From the NCBI GenBank assembly GCA_937900215.1, contig CALCFH010000234.1, positions 1-9,574 on the forward strand: 9,574 nucleotides of DNA, given 5' to 3'. This document shows positions 6,060 to 9,574 of this stretch, piece after piece (position 1 is the stretch's first letter; the number at the start of each line of letters is the position of its first letter). The notes beneath the pieces were generated by a model. The model was not told where the DNA came from. It made no database searches and was given only the letters and a program-made list of their open reading frames with translations. The translations under genes were made by a program, and so were the position numbers. The stretch comes from an uncultured Cryomorphaceae bacterium. GTDB taxonomy: Bacteria; Bacteroidota; Bacteroidia; Flavobacteriales; Schleiferiaceae.

Positions 6060-7943
6060 TCAAACAACAAAGTTTCCGTTGCTGTCTAGCTTTATCTTTC
6101 CTTCATCTATCCAATCTCTTAGCAACTCAATAATTGATTCTTTCCATTGCATGGGATAGAGATTCAATAAAGAATGAATATTTACTGCCTTAGGTATGGC
6201 CTTTTCTAATTCAATCTTTAGGACTGCATAGGTGGGCGTTTGTTCCATTCCCAAGCATACATCGCATTTGCCACAATTTTCTTTTAGCCTTTCGCCCAAG
6301 GTGCGAAGCATTTTTACTGAACGGCAAATTCCATCTGCCTTTACAAATTCTTGTAAGGCTGTTGATCTTTCTTGTAGGCTGTCTTTTTTAAAGGCGTAGA
6401 ACTCCTTATCGATCCGTAGGTGCTTTGGCTGCAATCTATTTTGAATCAGACTTATTTGCATTCCAGAAGTACTCTCTTGGTAATCGCCTAGATTTAAATG
6501 TGCCATTTGTCGAAGCAAATTTTTTATCTCTGCTATGGTCAATGAGCTATTCTTGGCAATGTCTCTTTCTGAAATATTCACTCTAAACTCATAGATACCG
6601 CTGTACATGCGGGCTAGAGCATAGACAAGTTCTTCAAATTTCGCCGCTCGCGCTACGTATTCTCTTAAGGTGGTGGGGGCTTGAGTGAATTGAAAAACAG
6701 ACTGTGTTTTGGCATCCGCCTCAAATTCTATCCAACCGCTCTGCTGCAATAACTTAAGTCCTTCGAGAATTTTTCTCGCTCCGTACTTCATTTCGTCTAC
6801 TAGCTTCTGCCAATCTAAACTATACTGCTGTCCAGCTCCTTCGTTTAGCGGAACCTTCAAGACTTTCATCAAGCCTGTATACAATGCTTTTAGTTCTTCA
6901 ATAGTTGGAAAAGTAGCTAGGTTTTCATTGGTTTTGGTCAGCGTCCTTCCGGGTAATTCAATCCAAAAGCAATGCGCTTCTTTGCCATCCCTTCCCGCTC
7001 GTCCTGCCTCCTGAAAATAGGCTTCAATGCTTTCTGGAGCTTCCCAATGCACCACAAGGCGTACATCGGGTTTGTCTATTCCCATTCCAAATGCAGTAGT
7101 CGCACAGATTATGCGTACTTTATTCTGAATCCAATCTGCTTGATGTTTAGTGCGGATGGATGTTGAAAGTCCTGCATGATAGGGCGCTGCATTGATTTTA
7201 TATTGATTGAGCAACTGAGCTAAACGTTCTGTATTTCTTCGGCTGGAAGCATAAACAATACTGCTGCCTTGAAACCTATTTACCAATTCAATCAATTGAT
7301 TTTCAGCGGAAGCTGTATACAGTATCTGATAAGATAAATTCGGCCTATGAAAACTCTTTCGGATGCAATTTGGCTCCTTAAACAATAGTTTCGATTGAAT
7401 ATCGTCTATCACTTTTGGTCCGGCCGTGGCCGTTAGCGCTAGGAAGGGAACTTCAGGAAGCAAATCTCGCAGGAGGGCGATTTTCAAATAACTCGGACGA
7501 AAATCATAACCCCATTGAGATATGCAATGGGCTTCGTCTATGGCAATTAAACTCACCTTTAATCGCTCCAATCGCGCTTGAATCCAATCGTTTTGGAGTC
7601 GTTCGGGTGAGATAAATAGGAACTGGGTGTCTCCAAATTCGCAGTTGTCTAAATGTCTTTCTAAACTATAACTGTCTAAATTTCCGCTGAGAGAAACCGC
7701 TTTAATTCCGCGCTTTTGTAGATTTTCTACCTGATCCGTCATGAGAGCGATGAGCGGCGATATAACAATACAAAGGCCTTGCTTAACAAGGGCCGGCACT
7801 TGGTAGCAGATCGATTTTCCGCCTCCAGTAGGCAAGAGTGCTAAAGTGTCTTTTCCATCTAAAACAGATTGAATGATCTGCAGTTGACCTTCTCGGAATT
7901 CATCAAAGCCCCAGTATTTTTTTAATACTTCATTCGGACTCAT
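6060..7943 (-). CDS. recQ: ATP-dependent DNA helicase RecQ (short Bacteroidota-type architecture)
   Basis: This is a 3'-5' superfamily 2 DNA helicase of 627 aa (E. coli RecQ is 609). All helicase motifs are intact: motif 0 around Q20 (GFDEFREGQ), Walker A LLPTGGGKS (37-45), DEAH (136-139) followed by the RecQ-specific CISQWGYDFRPSY, ALTATA (169-174), FGMGIDKPDVR (285-295) and QEAGRAGRDG (311-320). The C-terminal part differs from E. coli. A helical/winged-helix-like region (about 345-510) comes first, and the four zinc-cluster cysteines follow only at C540, C557, C560 and C563, where E. coli has them near 380-403. About 60 residues remain after it, too short for a clear HRDC domain. The ATG overlaps the TGA of the upstream NTPase gene (ATGA), indicating translational coupling. 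The family call is certain; which RecQ role it fills is not. Confidence 0.97.
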   Translation of the reverse strand: MSPNEVLKKYWGFDEFREGQLQIIQSVLDGKDTLALLPTGGGKSICYQVPALVKQGLCIVISPLIALMTDQVENLQKRGIKAVSLSGNLDSYSLERHLDNCEFGDTQFLFISPERLQNDWIQARLERLKVSLIAIDEAHCISQWGYDFRPSYLKIALLRDLLPEVPFLALTATAGPKVIDDIQSKLLFKEPNCIRKSFHRPNLSYQILYTASAENQLIELVNRFQGSSIVYASSRRNTERLAQLLNQYKINAAPYHAGLSTSIRTKHQADWIQNKVRIICATTAFGMGIDKPDVRLVVHWEAPESIEAYFQEAGRAGRDGKEAHCFWIELPGRTLTKTNENLATFPTIEELKALYTGLMKVLKVPLNEGAGQQYSLDWQKLVDEMKYGARKILEGLKLLQQSGWIEFEADAKTQSVFQFTQAPTTLREYVARAAKFEELVYALARMYSGIYEFRVNISERDIAKNSSLTIAEIKNLLRQMAHLNLGDYQESTSGMQISLIQNRLQPKHLRIDKEFYAFKKDSLQERSTALQEFVKADGICRSVKMLRTLGERLKENCGKCDVCLGMEQTPTYAVLKIELEKAIPKAVNIHSLLNLYPMQWKESIIELLRDWIDEGKIKLDSNGNFVV

Positions 7944-8494
7944 AAAAGGCTCTTGAAAATAAAATCGAGCCGTTCTTCTACGCTTACTTTTGGAATTTCA
8001 ATTAAGTCGTATCCAAAAGATTCATAGGTAGAGCGAAGATATTTGTCTATTTCAAGGCAGTCTGTCCAGGCTTCTTTTCTTTCACCGTCGGTCATGAAAA
8101 TCTCTTCCCAAGCAGGAGCAATAAACACCCTTTTTTCGTATCGATAGGCCACCGTTTTGGCAATCCAATCGTCGGGAATTTTCATAGAATCCTTGTGCAT
8201 ATAGGCCAAGGTGTCAGGTAAGCCACGATCATAAAAATTCCATTCACCCAATTGAGCTTTGTGGAAGTCTTGCACTCGTGCTTCTAGGACTATATCCGAA
8301 AAAGCATAGAGATTTTGCCATGGGGTTACATCGCTATTCGTTCGTTGTGCTTCTTGAATATAAAGTCTAGATCTCTCAGGTAGAATAGGATATCCTCGCT
8401 TAGACAAAGCTTCAATTAAACTTGTCTTTCCAGACGAAGGTCCGCCCGTTATCACCACTCTCTTTGCTTCAACACTTTCGTAAAATTCACTCAT
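7940..8494 (-). CDS. AAA_28-type P-loop NTPase/kinase-like protein, function unknown
   Basis: This 184-aa protein starts with a P-loop, GGPSSGKTS (17-25), after a short strand (RVVIT). YDRGLPDTLAY (88-98) has the DRG motif typical of the nucleoside/nucleotide-kinase-like fold. The early EGR-like segment PERSRLYIQEAQ (39-50) and a charged lid-like segment (about 136-143, DGERKEAW) fit the AAA_28 family, related to the kinase domain of NadR. It is a small stand-alone soluble protein with no added domain, so it probably binds and perhaps phosphorylates a small molecule, but the substrate is unknown. It begins 2 bp after the DUF962 stop, and its TGA overlaps the recQ ATG by 4 bp. Family assignment comes from motif recognition; a profile search would settle it. 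Confidence 0.8.
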   Translation of the reverse strand: MSEFYESVEAKRVVITGGPSSGKTSLIEALSKRGYPILPERSRLYIQEAQRTNSDVTPWQNLYAFSDIVLEARVQDFHKAQLGEWNFYDRGLPDTLAYMHKDSMKIPDDWIAKTVAYRYEKRVFIAPAWEEIFMTDGERKEAWTDCLEIDKYLRSTYESFGYDLIEIPKVSVEERLDFIFKSLL

Positions 8495-8496
8495 AG

Positions 8497-8967
8497 CTAA
8501 TACTTAATCCCAATTCGTTTAAACACATCCACCAATATCCATATTGGTCCTATTAAGAGAAACTGCAAATCCTTGAAGAACGATGGCTTCTTGCCTTCGA
8601 TCTTATGACCGTAAAATTGACCTATCCATGCCAAAACAAAAAGGGCTAGAGCACTTTTCCAAGTTTCTACGCCCAATAGGGGTAAGGCATTGGATAGAGC
8701 AATACTCATCCAACCAAAAAGAAGCATAGCAAAGGCCAAAGGTCTGGAGAGTTTTAGATAAAAAGCAAAGGCCATGAGAACCAGTATATGAGCTAAGTGC
8801 AAGGAGAAATCAGGACCCGTAATCGACTTTGGAAGGGGAAGGGGCACTAATGTGCACAAGGCCAGCAAACTAAAGCTTATAGCCGGAACGCAAATCCAAT
8901 GTATCGCTTTGTTTGTTTTGTTTTGATGGCTTTCTGCATAGGCATTCAACCAGTCGGTGAGCGTCAT
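8497..8967 (-). CDS. DUF962 / Mpo1-like integral membrane protein
   Basis: From the ATG at 8967 this is 156 aa. It has the hallmark DUF962 segments: YAESHQNKTNKAIHWICVP near the N-terminus (about 10-28) and WIGQFYGHKIEGKKPSFFKD near the C-terminus (about 114-133). Conserved histidines are H14, H23 and H121. About five hydrophobic segments are visible (roughly 24-41, 56-71, 76-97, 104-118 and 134-148), so it sits in the cytoplasmic membrane. The yeast member, Mpo1/YGL010w, is an iron-dependent dioxygenase that shortens 2-hydroxy fatty acids; the same activity here is only inference. The frame extends to a TTG at 8994, but the ATG matches the usual family start (MTLTDWLNAYAESHQN) and is preferred. 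It heads the tightly packed leftward group. Confidence 0.88.
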   Translation of the reverse strand: MTLTDWLNAYAESHQNKTNKAIHWICVPAISFSLLALCTLVPLPLPKSITGPDFSLHLAHILVLMAFAFYLKLSRPLAFAMLLFGWMSIALSNALPLLGVETWKSALALFVLAWIGQFYGHKIEGKKPSFFKDLQFLLIGPIWILVDVFKRIGIKY

Positions 8968-8982
8968 AGTTTCTAATTTTGG

Positions 8983-9013
8983 GTAATTTACCAATTCCCT
9001 CTTTTCAATTCAA
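8983..9013 (-). promoter_or_regulatory. Weak candidate promoter for the DUF962-NTPase-recQ-fmt group
   Basis: In the divergent spacer the minus strand has TTG (9013-9011), a 20-bp gap, then TAAATTAC (8990-8983), which matches four of the six fixed bases of TAnnTTTG. It would start transcription about 10 nt before the ATG at 8967, excluding the upstream TTG start. It is the best minus-strand match I found in the spacer, but the match is imperfect. Confidence 0.25.
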
Positions 9014-9046
9014 TTGAGGTGGCTAAATTCGTCACAAAGACTTTAT

Positions 9047-9574
9047 ATGAATACATCTATAGCAAATGCCATCGAATTGGGCTATCAATCTGAACTTCCA
9101 ACTATTGTTCTTGGTAAAGCTTTGTACCAAGATGGGGTTATTCATTCTTCACCCATTCAAATACCGCTTAAGAGTCTCAATAGACACGGACTGATAGCAG
9201 GGGCAACTGGAACGGGCAAGACGAAAACCTTGCAATTGATGGCAGAGGCGCTAAGCGACGCAGGTGTGCCTTGTTTGCTAATGGATTTAAAAGGCGATTT
9301 AAGTGGATTGGCGGCCAAGGGAAATGAAGGCAGCAAGCATATTCAAGATCGCCATTCTAAATTGGAAATCGAGTATAAGGCCAAAGCTTATCCTGTTGAA
9401 TTACTCAGTTTAACCGACCCTAAAATGACTCGCTTACGAGCAACCGTTCTGGAGTTTGGTCCTATTCTTCTTTCTAAGGTGTTGGAATTGAACGAGAATC
9501 AAGAAGGTGTGATGTCTGTAGTTTTTAAATATGCCGATGATCATCAGTTGCCCATTGTTGATTTAGAAGATCTA
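9047..9574 (+). CDS. HerA/YjgR-type (DUF853) P-loop ATPase, N-terminal part, truncated by window edge
   Basis: The frame opens at ATG 9047 and stays open for 176 codons to the window end. It begins with a short beta-rich lead (TIVLGKALYQDGVIHSSPIQ, about 19-38), then Walker A GATGTGKT (52-59), and LLMDLKGDLSGL (77-88) as the next core strand, a characteristic segment of E. coli YjgR-like DUF853 proteins. These are HerA/FtsK-superfamily ATPases of about 500 aa, usually encoded alone, with no settled function. The catalytic glutamate and arginine-finger regions lie beyond the window. There is no N-terminal HAS-barrel as in archaeal HerA, which favours the YjgR branch. It is divergent from the DUF962 gene, with 79 bp between the starts; I saw no convincing promoter on its strand there. 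Confidence 0.88.
   Translation, partial: MNTSIANAIELGYQSELPTIVLGKALYQDGVIHSSPIQIPLKSLNRHGLIAGATGTGKTKTLQLMAEALSDAGVPCLLMDLKGDLSGLAAKGNEGSKHIQDRHSKLEIEYKAKAYPVELLSLTDPKMTRLRATVLEFGPILLSKVLELNENQEGVMSVVFKYADDHQLPIVDLEDL

Noticed and set aside
8968..8994. TTG start at 8994 for the DUF962 gene
   Set aside because: The nine added residues are outside the family pattern, there is an ATG at the expected place, and the best promoter candidate lies over the TTG.
1..9574. CRISPR array, tRNA/rRNA, insertion sequence, prophage or defence island
   Set aside because: I saw no regularly spaced direct repeats, no tRNA-like cloverleaf or rRNA segment, no transposase or integrase, and base composition looks even. 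RecQ and the HerA-like ATPase alone do not make a defence system.

Overview
The window looks like a stretch of chromosome from a Bacteroidota bacterium, probably in or near the Flavobacteriia. I infer this from moderate-to-low GC, the lack of Shine-Dalgarno sequences before most starts, and a clear Bacteroidota-type promoter (TTG, 19 bp, TATATTTG) in front of the HU gene. The FabG, prohibitin, RecQ and VWA proteins also have a Bacteroidota character. This is a judgement from sequence, not a database result.

Layout. The left half (about 1-4555) reads rightward and looks like one run: the tail of an unknown gene (2-115), fabG (fatty-acid elongation), a large membrane-anchored VWA protein, a prohibitin/SPFH protein and a class I SAM methyltransferase. 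Gaps are -14, 12, 45 and 11 bp. The run ends at a strong hairpin at 4598-4623, which also serves the convergent HU gene.

The right half (4638-8967) reads leftward. In transcription order it is a DUF962/Mpo1-like membrane protein, an AAA_28-type P-loop NTPase, RecQ, methionyl-tRNA formyltransferase (fmt) and HU. The first four are tightly packed (2 bp gap, 4 bp ATGA overlap, 19 bp gap). HU has its own promoter in the 158 bp spacer before it. At the right edge, after a 79 bp divergent spacer, a HerA/YjgR-type ATPase begins rightward and runs off the end.

Function. Most of the content is housekeeping: fatty-acid synthesis (fabG), translation initiation (fmt), nucleoid structure (HU) and DNA unwinding (recQ). 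The less understood parts are the VWA-prohibitin-methyltransferase run and the DUF962-NTPase pair upstream of recQ. I found no mobile element, CRISPR array, phage gene, tRNA or rRNA, and no gene-free stretch longer than 300 bp. I see no convincing new defence or biosynthetic system. The findings are second-look items on ordinary chromosomal DNA.
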